From Anaeromusa acidaminophila DSM 3853 (GTDB taxonomy: Bacteria > Bacillota > Negativicutes > Anaeromusales > Anaeromusaceae), in contig NZ_KB894597.1 in assembly GCF_000374545.1 (NCBI RefSeq), positions 1 to 64,000 on the forward strand: a stretch of DNA of 64,000 nt, given 5' to 3'. Below, in pieces: positions 52,245 to 60,793 of this stretch. The notes below the pieces were generated by a model. It was not told where the DNA came from and ran no database searches. It saw only the letters and a program-made list of their open reading frames with translations. The first letter of the stretch is position 1. Each line of letters begins with the position of its first letter. A program made the translations under genes and the position numbers.

Positions 52245-53462
52245 CTATTTCTTAAACGCCCGTTTTAAGCGCGCCATAAAACCGCCTTCCACCTTCTTCG
52301 CCGGGGCTTTCACTTCTCCATACGCCAAAATTTGGGCTAATTGGAAGAATGCTTGGGCAATAGGCGTATCCGGATTCCCCACCACAAGCGGAATCCCTCG
52401 ATTCACAGACCCCAAGACGTTTACGCCGTCACTGGGCAATACCATGTCGAAGCTTCGCTTCAACGTATCTTCGACTTCCACTCTCGTCATGCCGCCTTCG
52501 GAATTAGCTCGGTTTAGCAAGAGCAAGAGTTTCTCTCTTGGATAGCCTAGAGAATCCATAATTTCCAAACACATTTTGATGTTCTTTATCGTCGGCAAAT
52601 CTAATGAGGACACCACGATAATCATATCGGACACATCCAAAATGTTCAGCATAAAATCCGCAAAGCTTGGCGGCGAATCCACCACCACCAAATCAAACAT
52701 CCCCTTTAGTTTAGTCAGAATCTCCGCCATCTGCGCTCCTGAAATGCTTTCCGCTTCTTCCGGCCGATGCGGCGCCGCCAAGACGCTCAGTCGGGAACTA
52801 TAGGGAGTCAGATAGCTGCGGATTACACCTTCGTCCATTTGGTCTAAATCCTTAATCAAATCTGCAATGGTCGCTTGGGGCATCAAGTTTAAAAACAACG
52901 CCGCATCGCCAAATTGCAAATAACCATCTACCAATACCGTAGAGCACCCGGTATGCTCCGCCAGAGCAACGGAAAGATTCGTAGCAATCAGCGTCTTGCC
53001 AATACCGCCCTTGGTACTGAAGACCGTAATAATCCGTCCTTCCCGTCTTCCTTTCGACGGCATCTGCAGCAATCTCCGACGCCGTCGTTCCAGATCCGCC
53101 ACCTGCTTAATCGCCGAAATGACTTCCTCACTGCTGAATGGTTTGATGAGATAGTTTTTGGCTCCGGCGATCATCGCGCGTCGCAAATGCTCCTGATCCC
53201 CTTGCACGCTCATAATAATGATACTGACATTAGGAGCTTGATCCTGCATAACCTCCGCCGCTTCAATGCCATTCATTCCCGGCATATTCACGTCCATGAG
53301 GACGATATCCGGCTGTAATGCCGCAGCCTGCGCCAATCCTTCTTGGGCCGTATTCGCTTTGCCCACTAACGCAATTTCTTCATGGTAACTTAACAGCTCT
53401 GTAATGTTACGCAGTGTGTCTTCGTTATCATCAACTAGCAGCACCCTTATCTTTTCTGTCAT
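52245..53462 (-). CDS. tadZ: CpaE/TadZ: receiver domain fused to a MinD-like ATPase
   Basis: 405 residues from the ATG at 53460-53462. An intact response-regulator receiver domain covers about 4-120: VLLVDDNEDTL, phospho-Asp in VLMDVNMPGMNG (about 54), and Lys in YLIKPFSS. A MinD/ParA-type ATPase follows (about 145-385) with deviant Walker A STKGGIGKTLIATNLS and FDLVVVDSPPSF. It positions the Tad machine at the pole. In many TadZ proteins the receiver is degenerate; here the phospho-Asp is present, so regulation by a kinase is possible. A G10 tract serves as its ribosome site. Confidence 0.92.
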   Translation of the reverse strand: MTEKIRVLLVDDNEDTLRNITELLSYHEEIALVGKANTAQEGLAQAAALQPDIVLMDVNMPGMNGIEAAEVMQDQAPNVSIIIMSVQGDQEHLRRAMIAGAKNYLIKPFSSEEVISAIKQVADLERRRRRLLQMPSKGRREGRIITVFSTKGGIGKTLIATNLSVALAEHTGCSTVLVDGYLQFGDAALFLNLMPQATIADLIKDLDQMDEGVIRSYLTPYSSRLSVLAAPHRPEEAESISGAQMAEILTKLKGMFDLVVVDSPPSFADFMLNILDVSDMIIVVSSLDLPTIKNIKMCLEIMDSLGYPREKLLLLLNRANSEGGMTRVEVEDTLKRSFDMVLPSDGVNVLGSVNRGIPLVVGNPDTPIAQAFFQLAQILAYGEVKAPAKKVEGGFMARLKRAFKK

Positions 53463-53464
53463 TT

Positions 53465-54691
53465 TTATCCCCCCCCCCATGGATCTTCCTTCAACAACTC
53501 TTTCATTTCCTGTGTCGTCGACGGTTGATACTCTTCAGGGTTCACCAGGGTCGGAGTAACCAAAATTACCAATTCCGTTTCACCGCTATTAAAAGAGGTA
53601 CTCCGGAAGAGGCTGCCAATAATGGGCAGATCGCCCAAGAAAGGAAGTTTGGTAATATCTTTAGTAACTTCTCGGTTAATTAAACCGCCTAATGCCATCG
53701 TCTGCCCCGAAGAAAGAGCCAGCACAGTTTCCGCTTTATTCATTTTGAGCGGTGGAATATCCAAGTTTGTTCCAATCTTAATACGATGGGTGCTGTTCCA
53801 TTCCATGGAACTTACTTCTGACTTGATACGACTTTGGATCAGGCCATCGGAATTAACCTGGGGCTCAATATCCAATTTAATACCATACTCTTTCCACTCG
53901 ACAGAAATCTGCCCATTTTGGTTACTCACGGGAATGGGTATTTGCCCGCCTACCATAATATTCGCTTTATCACCACTTAAGGTAATTACATTTGGTCGCG
54001 AAAGAATCTTAGCGTCCCCTTTTTGTACTAATGCCAAAACCTGAGCATTGATGTTTTGATAAGTTCCAAAATTACCAAACACTCTACTAGAAGCATAGCT
54101 GTTGGTCTGACTTTGCCCTGCTTGGAAGCTGCCTGGATTTACAATGCCGCCATTGAGATTGCCCCAGGTAACTCCCAAATTATTGACCTTACTGCGGTCA
54201 ATTTCCAGGATCATCGTTTCCAGCTTCACCTGGATTGGATGAACAATTTCTAATAAATTGACCACTTTCTCAGCATATGCCCCTGCTACTTTTTCCGCCC
54301 GCTGCTTTTGGTATTGGCTGTTAACTTTTCCTTCCAACACAATAGTTTTATTAATTTTGTTGACTCGAATGCCGTCCGCTCCTACTAACGCCTGCACCTC
54401 TACTGCTGCCCCTGGATCGTTAGAGGAAACCTCTACATCATAAGTACTAAGACCATTATCTGCCCATACCTGCAAAGTCGTTTTCCCTGTGCTTTTGCCT
54501 ACCAGCAAAAATTCATAACTCGATACTACCATCACGTCCGCAATTTCCGGATTGGCAATCGCTACGCGCGTAAGGCCGGACATCTCTATCACTTTCGATT
54601 GGTTAATCCCTACTGACAAGGAGGCCGCCGACGCTGAAGACGCAAAAGCCAGAACCATAATGACTGCTATGATATAAATCCATCGTTTCAT
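53465..54691 (-). CDS. cpaC: CpaC/RcpA, Tad outer-membrane secretin
   Basis: 408 residues. Signal peptide (IYIIAVIMVLAFASSASA), then N-terminal BON-like/N0 domain (about 25-150) and the secretin core (about 210-385): NVITLSGDKANIMVGGQIPI, cut here to 20, DIPPLKMNKAETVLALSSGQ (20) and the PFLGDLPIIGSLFRS C-terminal strand. The product forms the outer-membrane pore for the Flp pilus, which implies a diderm cell. The last codons (TGG GGG GGG GGA TAA) lie in a G10 homopolymer. Confidence 0.93.
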   Translation of the reverse strand: MKRWIYIIAVIMVLAFASSASAASLSVGINQSKVIEMSGLTRVAIANPEIADVMVVSSYEFLLVGKSTGKTTLQVWADNGLSTYDVEVSSNDPGAAVEVQALVGADGIRVNKINKTIVLEGKVNSQYQKQRAEKVAGAYAEKVVNLLEIVHPIQVKLETMILEIDRSKVNNLGVTWGNLNGGIVNPGSFQAGQSQTNSYASSRVFGNFGTYQNINAQVLALVQKGDAKILSRPNVITLSGDKANIMVGGQIPIPVSNQNGQISVEWKEYGIKLDIEPQVNSDGLIQSRIKSEVSSMEWNSTHRIKIGTNLDIPPLKMNKAETVLALSSGQTMALGGLINREVTKDITKLPFLGDLPIIGSLFRSTSFNSGETELVILVTPTLVNPEEYQPSTTQEMKELLKEDPWGGG

Positions 54692-54707
54692 CTGCTTCCC
54701 TCCATCC

Positions 54708-55607
54708 TCAATTTACAGCTACCGACTCCGTTTTGGTGCCGCGGATTACCATTACGCCACCCGCACCGCCGCTGCTACTTCCTCCTGGCACGCCCATTGC
54801 CGGAGGCAACACCGGCGGAGCTGCTGTCGGAAAAATGGAAGGCGCATTCGGAGAACTTTCTTTAGCTGTCGGGGCCGCATGAGACCCTACTAAATCTCTA
54901 GGCGTCATTACTTGCGCTACTACTTGCTCCGGCATGGCCAGATAGGGTCGAAGCACCAACGATACTTTTCCTTTATCTTGCGCCAAAAAAAGCTTAGGCG
55001 CATCTTCGGGGTCCACTGCCACAGTCACTGTCGCCGTTTTGCTTGCTTCCTTCGTTACCGTTTTATCTCCCGAATCTAGGCCGGTTTCCCGATTCACCGC
55101 TAGAACCAACAGCTTCTGTAGCAGCATCCTGCTGGCATTCTCACCAACACTGCCTGAATCAAAACTTACAAGAGCATCCACATAGTCACCGACTTTAATC
55201 AAACCGCCGACACTGTTGGCTTCCGTAACCGCCAGCGCCATCGCCCGCTTGTTCTGAGGGATAATACCAGTAAAACCTACTCCCTTCATGTCCAGAAGCA
55301 GCCGACGTTCTGTTATCTGCTCCCCAGCGCCAATGCTGTCCTTGGCCACCACTCCCACCAAGGAAGATAAGGAAGTGATAGCACCTGGCTGCGCGTATTT
55401 CCCAGGGACTTTTTCTTCTTTCAACATTTCCGCCGTCAGGCGCATTTTGGGTATAATATCGCTTTTCGCTACCACTACCGTTTGCAGTTCTCCTTCGTTT
55501 TTTAGAGCGCTAGCTCCTTTTAAGTACTGATAGGCCAAGGTTGCCGTCACTAAACTAATTGCCAACGCCACAAGCAGTAATTTCCGATTGGTCATGGTTA
55601 CTTTCAC
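54708..55607 (-). CDS. cpaB: CpaB/RcpC pilus assembly protein
   Basis: 299 residues, GTG start with GGGGGG upstream. An N-terminal anchor helix (LLLVALAISLVTATLAY) is followed by a SAF domain (about 40-105: VVVAKSDIIPKMRLTAEML) and the RcpC domain (about 105-240: MALAVTEANSVGGLIKVGDYV, cut to 20). The tail is Pro/Gly/Ser-rich and disordered. First gene of the cpaB-cpaC-tadZ-tadB run; periplasmic partner of the secretin. Confidence 0.9.
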   Translation of the reverse strand: MKVTMTNRKLLLVALAISLVTATLAYQYLKGASALKNEGELQTVVVAKSDIIPKMRLTAEMLKEEKVPGKYAQPGAITSLSSLVGVVAKDSIGAGEQITERRLLLDMKGVGFTGIIPQNKRAMALAVTEANSVGGLIKVGDYVDALVSFDSGSVGENASRMLLQKLLVLAVNRETGLDSGDKTVTKEASKTATVTVAVDPEDAPKLFLAQDKGKVSLVLRPYLAMPEQVVAQVMTPRDLVGSHAAPTAKESSPNAPSIFPTAAPPVLPPAMGVPGGSSSGGAGGVMVIRGTKTESVAVN

Positions 55608-55733
55608 GAATCATCCCCCCCATCTCGCATTCCAAAACGTTTTATTAATACCTATTCACTAGCGCAATTATAATTCCTGCTATATTTACTGATTATATTA
55701 AATTTTCAGTTTTTAATTAAGAATAGTTTGCTC

Positions 55734-56168
55734 CTATTGTCCAATTACACTCAACGGATCGATCCATTGGCTTCCCTGCCAAATGCTTAAATGCAAATGC
55801 GGCCCCGTTGAATACCCGCTGTTCCCTACATACCCTACTAATGTTCCCGCTCCTATATACGCTCCCTCATTCACCGCAAGCCGGCTTAAATGGGCATAAA
55901 GCGTATACACTTCATTAGCATGAGCTACGACTATACAATTACCATAACCACTCCATTGATTCGCATAAATAACCTGCCCATCCCATAAGGTTCCAATCGG
56001 CGTACCATAATCCAAAGCTAAATCCACGCCATTATGAAACTGCCATGTACCACTAATCGGGTGTATGCGCATACCGAACGGAGATGTCACCGTATATGCA
56101 GCACAAATTCCTGTTTGCCAAACGGTTAAACATCCTACTAAAACGAGAATTCCGAGCAACCTCTTCAT
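55734..56168 (-). CDS. Secreted M23 (LytM-type) metallopeptidase
   Basis: 144 residues: signal peptide (LLGILVLVGCLTVWQTGICA) and a single peptidase M23 domain. Zinc ligands: FHNGVDLALD (HxxxD, about 44-53) and GPHLHLSIW (HxH, about 122-130). Almost no linker, so it is a minimal LytM enzyme. It would cut peptidoglycan cross-bridges. It lies 110 bases upstream of cpaB on the same strand; local wall opening for the Tad machine is plausible but not shown. Confidence 0.88.
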   Translation of the reverse strand: MKRLLGILVLVGCLTVWQTGICAAYTVTSPFGMRIHPISGTWQFHNGVDLALDYGTPIGTLWDGQVIYANQWSGYGNCIVVAHANEVYTLYAHLSRLAVNEGAYIGAGTLVGYVGNSGYSTGPHLHLSIWQGSQWIDPLSVIGQ

Positions 56169-56363
56169 GCCATCGCCTCCTTTTACAACCTCCTTACAAC
56201 ATTACATAGTTATCATTTTATGTTTTATTTCAACAAAACTTTGCCTATTCCTTTAGGAGAAAGCCGAATTCACTAAATATTGTCAAAAAAATCTTTCTTC
56301 TTGTCTTCCTGCTTTTTAGAAAGTATTCTCGTTAGACTCATTTCCCAATTTATCAAAAAAGCG

Positions 56364-56393
56364 TTGAAACATTCCTTGTTTTGCGTCTACAAT
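56364..56393 (+). promoter_or_regulatory. Promoter of the small exported protein
   Basis: TTGAAA (56364-56369), 18-base spacer, TACAAT (56388-56393), about 30 bases before the ribosome site. Confidence 0.75.
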
Positions 56394-56425
56394 ATAGTAA
56401 GATCAGCAATTAGGAGGACTCGCCA

Positions 56426-56875
56426 ATGCTACTCATGCATTTAAAAAAACTTTGCCTTTTCCTTTTTCTCGGCTTACTATGTTTCAGTTTTTCCGGAGTC
56501 GCTCTGGCTGGCGCTCCTCAAGCCGCACCACAGCAAGATTACTTTAAAACATTTATGCAGCGCACAGAGGAAACCCTAAAAGTGCTGGTTGCGCAAGGAA
56601 CCATAACCAATCAGCAAAAAGGGAAAATCATTGATATGTATAAGAAAAAAGATGCAGATCGCCGTGAAGAATATAAAAAGGCAAAAAAAATGACGCCTGC
56701 CGAACGCGAAGCGGCTTCTAAAAGCAAGCTAAAGACAGCTCGTACTCACAATACAGTGAGTGATCTGATTACCGGGGCTGGCCTTAGTGAAACGCAAGCG
56801 AAAATAGTGGCTAAGGAATTATATCCTCAGCACCGTCTCGCAGGCTCTGCTGATGCAAAAAAAACTACACAATAA
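56426..56875 (+). CDS. Small exported Lys/Ala-rich protein of unknown function
   Basis: 149 residues with a signal peptide (LFLFLGLLCFSFSGVALA-G). The mature part (about 120 residues) is helical and basic: TMQRTEETLKVLVAQGTIT (about 45), then KKKDADRREEYKKAKKMTPAERE (quoted in part), then a C-terminal helix-loop-helix (LITGAGLSETQAKIVAKELY). TAGGAGGACT precedes the ATG. Monocistronic with its own promoter and terminator. The layout resembles Spy/CpxP-like or metal-resistance periplasmic helical proteins only loosely, and no family is assigned. Confidence 0.65.
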   Translation: MLLMHLKKLCLFLFLGLLCFSFSGVALAGAPQAAPQQDYFKTFMQRTEETLKVLVAQGTITNQQKGKIIDMYKKKDADRREEYKKAKKMTPAEREAASKSKLKTARTHNTVSDLITGAGLSETQAKIVAKELYPQHRLAGSADAKKTTQ

Positions 56876-56949
56876 AAGTTTTCTCATCGTATCTTACCGC
56901 CTCATCCCCCACTTTTAGCACGCACACACCTCCCTTTAACACGACGCAT

Positions 56950-56993
56950 GATGAAGAAAAAACCGTTCCCGGCGGAACGGTTTTTTCTTCATG
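56950..56993. terminator. Bidirectional terminator
   Basis: ATGAAGAAAAAACCGTTCC / GGAACGGTTTTTTCTTCAT, 19-bp perfect arms, 4-base loop, T-runs on both strands, between convergent genes. Confidence 0.93.
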
Positions 56994-57017
56994 CCAGATA
57001 TGGCTTATTATACGTTT

Positions 57018-60000
57018 TTAACAATCACAGTCGTTGTTTGCTAGCAATGCCAAAAACGAATCAACCAGTTTCGGTTCAAATTGCGAACCGCTGCAACGAA
57101 GCAATTCTTCAATAGCGTCCTTCTTTGTCATTGCTTTTCGATAAGGCCGATCACTAGTCATAGCGTCATAAGCATCCACAATACTCAATATCCGACACTG
57201 CAAAGGAATTTCTTCGCCCGCTAGACCCAATGGGTATCCTGAACCATCCCAGTTTTCATGATGTTTTAAAATCCAATCTGAAATCGGCTCCAAATCAATG
57301 GAAGCTTTTGCAATACGAAAACCAATTTCGCAGTGTTGTCGCATAATCTTCATTTCATCCGGCGTCAGCCTTCCCGGTTTCTTCAAAATGCTGTCGGGAA
57401 TCCCCACCTTGCCCATATCATGAAATTTGGCAAACAAACGCAAATCGGCAACCGCACTGCTAGGCAAGCCAAGACAGCGCCCCATTTCCTCCAGCATAAC
57501 ACTCAAACGGTCCGCATGGCCTTCTGTAATATGATCGCGTTCTTCTAACGCCTTCATTAATGTCTGAACGATCGAATGTCGCACACTATGACTTTGGTGT
57601 ATTTTTTGACGGTACATATAGGAATCTGCCAACTTTAAGGCCTGTTCCGCTTCAGAGGAATACTCCGCAATTTTCCACCCCATCGACAAGCTCACCGGCA
57701 ATTGCAAGTACGTCTCATTATAGTCTTGCAAGCGTTTTTGATAGGTTTTCTCTAATTCTTCCATGCTAGTTGGCGAAGTATCAAAGCAAACTACTACAAA
57801 CTCATCTCCGCCAACTCTGGCAACATAATCTGGAAATGACAATTCTTCTTCTAACAACGCGGCTACTCGTTTTAACAACAAATCGCCTTGCGCATGCCCT
57901 AACGTGTCATTGATCAATTTAAGGCCATCCACATCGCAAACTAAAATACCAATATTTCGTTTCTCTTCTGTTTTCATTTTTCCGAGGTCCGCTTCAAAAA
58001 ATGATCGATTATACACACCGGTCATACTATCGCGCTGCATCAGATACTGTGCGTGCTCTTCCGCTTCACGTCTCGCAGTGATATCGCGAAGGGCAGCCAA
58101 GCAACACGTCTTATTTTCAAATTCCACGGTCGTTGCACTAACTTCTAAAATTAGCCGTTTACCGTTTCGAGCCTGAAACTCTTTTTCATAAATTGGATAC
58201 GCCCCCTCTGCAACAACGGTTCGAATCACTTGCAAGGTTTTCTCTTGCTGTACCCCTTGTACCAGTACCTCTAAACCGTTCTCTTGCAGCTCTTGTTGTG
58301 AACATTGAAAAAGTTCTTCAACCCTTCGATTTGCTCTCAGTATGGCGCCGTTTTCACCATCAAAGACGATCAAACCATCCCCTGCCGCTTCAAAAATATC
58401 CACCGCTTGTTTTTGGCTGATTGCTAAGGCTTTCATGGTTTGCGCATTATCAACGGCAATGGCTGCCAGCTCCGCAAACGGAATCAGCGTATTCATTTCT
58501 TTTTCCCCAAAAACACGATTCTCCTCCGTAAAGGCAATACCAATAACGCCGAGGATACGGTCTTCCTTCTTCATGGGCACCATGGCAAAGCAACAAACTT
58601 CCGCCAACGAAGGATGCGTATTCCTTTTCGGCCACTCTTTATAATTGTTCACAATACAAGCTTCTTTTGTGCGAAGTACTTCGCCAATAATTCCAGATGT
58701 TAAGGAAAGCTTGATTCCAAAATGCTCCTTTTGAGCAAACAACCCGACTCCGCCTAGTCCTACGATAAGCTGTTTCGTTTCGTCCAGCAGCCCTACGGTT
58801 CCATGTACAGAGCCAGTACTCCTTGTGGCCCAGGAAATAATAATCGCTAGCAAGCTATCCACATCTTTTTGAGCCAACAATTGGGAAGATACTTCACTTA
58901 ACGCTTTCAACAACGCATTATGCGAAAGCAGATCATGATTCACCTGCGCCGTTTTTTGATATTGCTCGCGCAGTTCTTCCTCCGTTGCAAGCAACTCTTC
59001 ATGGGTGGCGCTTAACTGCTCGTAATGTTCCTGCAGTTTTTGTTTTGCTTGGACCCGCTCCGTAATATCAAAGGCGGCGCCTACAACAGCCCATACTGAG
59101 CCACTTTCATTTTTCAAAGGGATTAGCTGGTGGCTCCACCAGCGAGCTTGAAACAAGAATTCTCCTATAACCGTTTCCCCTAGCAGCGCACGTTGCACTT
59201 GATTCACAAGCTCTGGATGATTTTTATAAACCGCAAAAGCCGATGCGCCCACTTCACGACGAGTTCCCTGGGAGCCGTCGTTTTGCAAGCCTTCCCCCTC
59301 AGAAAGAGTAAAGCTCCCGTAGCTATCTAATGCATAAAACACGATGGGCGTATGTGCGATAAATGTACGGAGCCATAGCTCTTCTTTATGTTGTTTACGA
59401 AGACTAGATAACATATAGCTAGCTGCCAAAACAATGCCCAGGCTAAGCATAGACGCCGCCAGCAAAGATATGGTTCTATGTTGGTAGTATAAGTTCAATA
59501 CGTCTTGCGAAGTCCCTACTTGAATAACAAGGGGATAGTCTTGCATCTTTCTATAGCTTTCGACCAACGTCTCCTTCGTTTGTGTTGCCAGAAAATCTCC
59601 ATAGCTTTTAGTTATAATATCTTCTTGTTCTTCCAATTGTTGAAAAACGGGATCCTGACTTAGGTTATTACCAATTTCACTTTCACGGCCACTAGCCCGC
59701 ACAACACCATCTAATCCGATAAAGCGAATCGTATAGTTCCGAGAAAAATTCATTTCCTGATAAAAAGAAGAAAAATACTCTGGTTTCATTGCAATAATGG
59801 CCACGCCAGCAAATTGTCCATCTGGATAGGCCAAGCGCTTCGTTAAATGAATACTAAGCCGTTGAGATGTTTTTCCTTTGTACGGCTTTCCAATATATAG
59901 TTCATCACGACCACTTTCGGTATGGTACAAAAAATGAGGAACATCCGCGATATTAATTCCTTGGCCTTCACCAATCGTATTTAAGACAAAATCCCCTTTA

Positions 60001-60332
60001 TTATCTACTATACCGGCTGCTAATATAGGATCCAAACGAATTTGCCGAAAAAGTCTTTCCAGCCCTGGAGTCCTGGTATAGGTTTGCTCATATTCGTCTC
60101 TCATATGATTTAAGTAAAATTCATTTGTATTCAGCACACGACGAACATGCTCTTCAAAAGCCATCCCCATACGCTCGCAATCATGCTTGGCTTCTTCCAT
60201 CACGGTTCGATGTTCAAAATAAAGCAAGCTCAACGTACTCGTCCACACAATGATAAGCAAACACGCAGAGCCAAATAAAAGAAAGCGTTTTAGAAATTGC
60301 CAATTTCGCAAAAATCCTTTTTTGTGCTGCAA
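57018..60332 (-). CDS. Membrane-bound Cache-PAS-GAF-PAS-GGDEF-HD-GYP c-di-GMP signalling protein
   Basis: 1104 residues, TTG start with AGGAGG upstream. Helix 1 (about 15-35), a periplasmic Cache-type sensor (about 40-285), helix 2 (about 287-307), a PAS (about 315-425), coiled coil (430-480), GAF (about 485-640), second PAS (about 645-765), GGDEF domain (about 780-930; VARVGGDEFVVV intact, so cyclase activity is possible) and HD-GYP phosphodiesterase (about 935-1095; HDMGKVGIP and HHENWDGSGYPLG intact). It can in principle both make and destroy c-di-GMP. Transcription passes a c-di-GMP-I riboswitch and terminator first. Located next to the Tad pilus genes. Confidence 0.93.
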   Translation of the reverse strand: MQHKKGFLRNWQFLKRFLLFGSACLLIIVWTSTLSLLYFEHRTVMEEAKHDCERMGMAFEEHVRRVLNTNEFYLNHMRDEYEQTYTRTPGLERLFRQIRLDPILAAGIVDNKGDFVLNTIGEGQGINIADVPHFLYHTESGRDELYIGKPYKGKTSQRLSIHLTKRLAYPDGQFAGVAIIAMKPEYFSSFYQEMNFSRNYTIRFIGLDGVVRASGRESEIGNNLSQDPVFQQLEEQEDIITKSYGDFLATQTKETLVESYRKMQDYPLVIQVGTSQDVLNLYYQHRTISLLAASMLSLGIVLAASYMLSSLRKQHKEELWLRTFIAHTPIVFYALDSYGSFTLSEGEGLQNDGSQGTRREVGASAFAVYKNHPELVNQVQRALLGETVIGEFLFQARWWSHQLIPLKNESGSVWAVVGAAFDITERVQAKQKLQEHYEQLSATHEELLATEEELREQYQKTAQVNHDLLSHNALLKALSEVSSQLLAQKDVDSLLAIIISWATRSTGSVHGTVGLLDETKQLIVGLGGVGLFAQKEHFGIKLSLTSGIIGEVLRTKEACIVNNYKEWPKRNTHPSLAEVCCFAMVPMKKEDRILGVIGIAFTEENRVFGEKEMNTLIPFAELAAIAVDNAQTMKALAISQKQAVDIFEAAGDGLIVFDGENGAILRANRRVEELFQCSQQELQENGLEVLVQGVQQEKTLQVIRTVVAEGAYPIYEKEFQARNGKRLILEVSATTVEFENKTCCLAALRDITARREAEEHAQYLMQRDSMTGVYNRSFFEADLGKMKTEEKRNIGILVCDVDGLKLINDTLGHAQGDLLLKRVAALLEEELSFPDYVARVGGDEFVVVCFDTSPTSMEELEKTYQKRLQDYNETYLQLPVSLSMGWKIAEYSSEAEQALKLADSYMYRQKIHQSHSVRHSIVQTLMKALEERDHITEGHADRLSVMLEEMGRCLGLPSSAVADLRLFAKFHDMGKVGIPDSILKKPGRLTPDEMKIMRQHCEIGFRIAKASIDLEPISDWILKHHENWDGSGYPLGLAGEEIPLQCRILSIVDAYDAMTSDRPYRKAMTKKDAIEELLRCSGSQFEPKLVDSFLALLANNDCDC

Positions 60333-60453
60333 GTATAAACCTCCTAGACTTCCTATTTATTAACCCTAGCTTGATTTTTCACAGGTCTCATGACATGGCC
60401 TCGACGCCTGTTACGCGATTATTTTACCGGCTTATTGGTTCAACTTTTTCTAT

Positions 60454-60488
60454 AAAAAAATACCGGCCAAAATTGGGCCGGTATTTTT
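60454..60488 (-). terminator. Terminator of the c-di-GMP riboswitch
   Basis: AAAAATACCGGCC / GGCCGGTATTTTTTT stem-loop on the minus strand, 12 bases after the riboswitch and about 120 bases before the TTG start of the signalling gene. Confidence 0.92.
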
Positions 60489-60499
60489 ATGGCTATATG

Positions 60500-60590
60500 C
60501 CCCGGCAACTTGGCAATCATAGACAATCGTCCTTAGACCCATAGCTTTGCGTCCTTACCTTTCGGCAAGTTTGCTTTTTACAATTTTATT
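60500..60590 (-). ncRNA. c-di-GMP-I (GEMM) riboswitch
   Basis: On the minus strand: GCAAAC followed by hairpin CTTGCC-GAAA-GGTAAG with a GNRA loop, then GGACGCAAAGCTATGGGTCT, the GEMM core, TAAGG, a second hairpin (ACGATTGTCTATGATTGCC) and AAGTTGCC. The GCAAAC / GGACGCAAAGC / GGGTCTAA order is diagnostic of the family. A terminator follows; the controlled gene is the GGDEF-HD-GYP protein at 57018-60332. Whether binding switches on or off needs structure probing; the proximity of aptamer and terminator suggests transcription control. Confidence 0.9.
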
Positions 60591-60614
60591 AGAAATCATT
60601 ACATGACTAGAATC

Positions 60615-60640
60615 ATTATATTGTAAATTTAGTCTAACTT
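60615..60640 (-). promoter_or_regulatory. Promoter region of the riboswitch transcript with a repeated AAGTTAGACT element
   Basis: TATAAT lies at 60615-60620 (complement), giving a start near 60608. An AAGTTAGACT element (60631-60640 complement) lies at the -35 position and recurs upstream at 60682-60691 and 60764-60773. A second reading uses TTGACT and TAGACT with a 17-base spacer. Confidence 0.55.
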
Positions 60641-60723
60641 CCTAGGCAACTATAGTCAATTACATTTTATTACAATTTCTAAGTCTAACTTATCTTTAAA
60701 CATGGCCCTTCGTCTTAATGCCG

Positions 60724-60761
60724 CATAAAAAATAGCGTATCAGTAAAAGCTGATACGCTAT
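60724..60761 (-). terminator. Terminator of the amino acid permease gene
   Basis: ATAGCGTATCAG / CTGATACGCTATTTTTTATG stem-loop on the minus strand, about 35 bases after the permease stop. Confidence 0.9.
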
Positions 60762-60793
60762 AAAGTCTAACTTATTGGGGTCATATCATCTTT

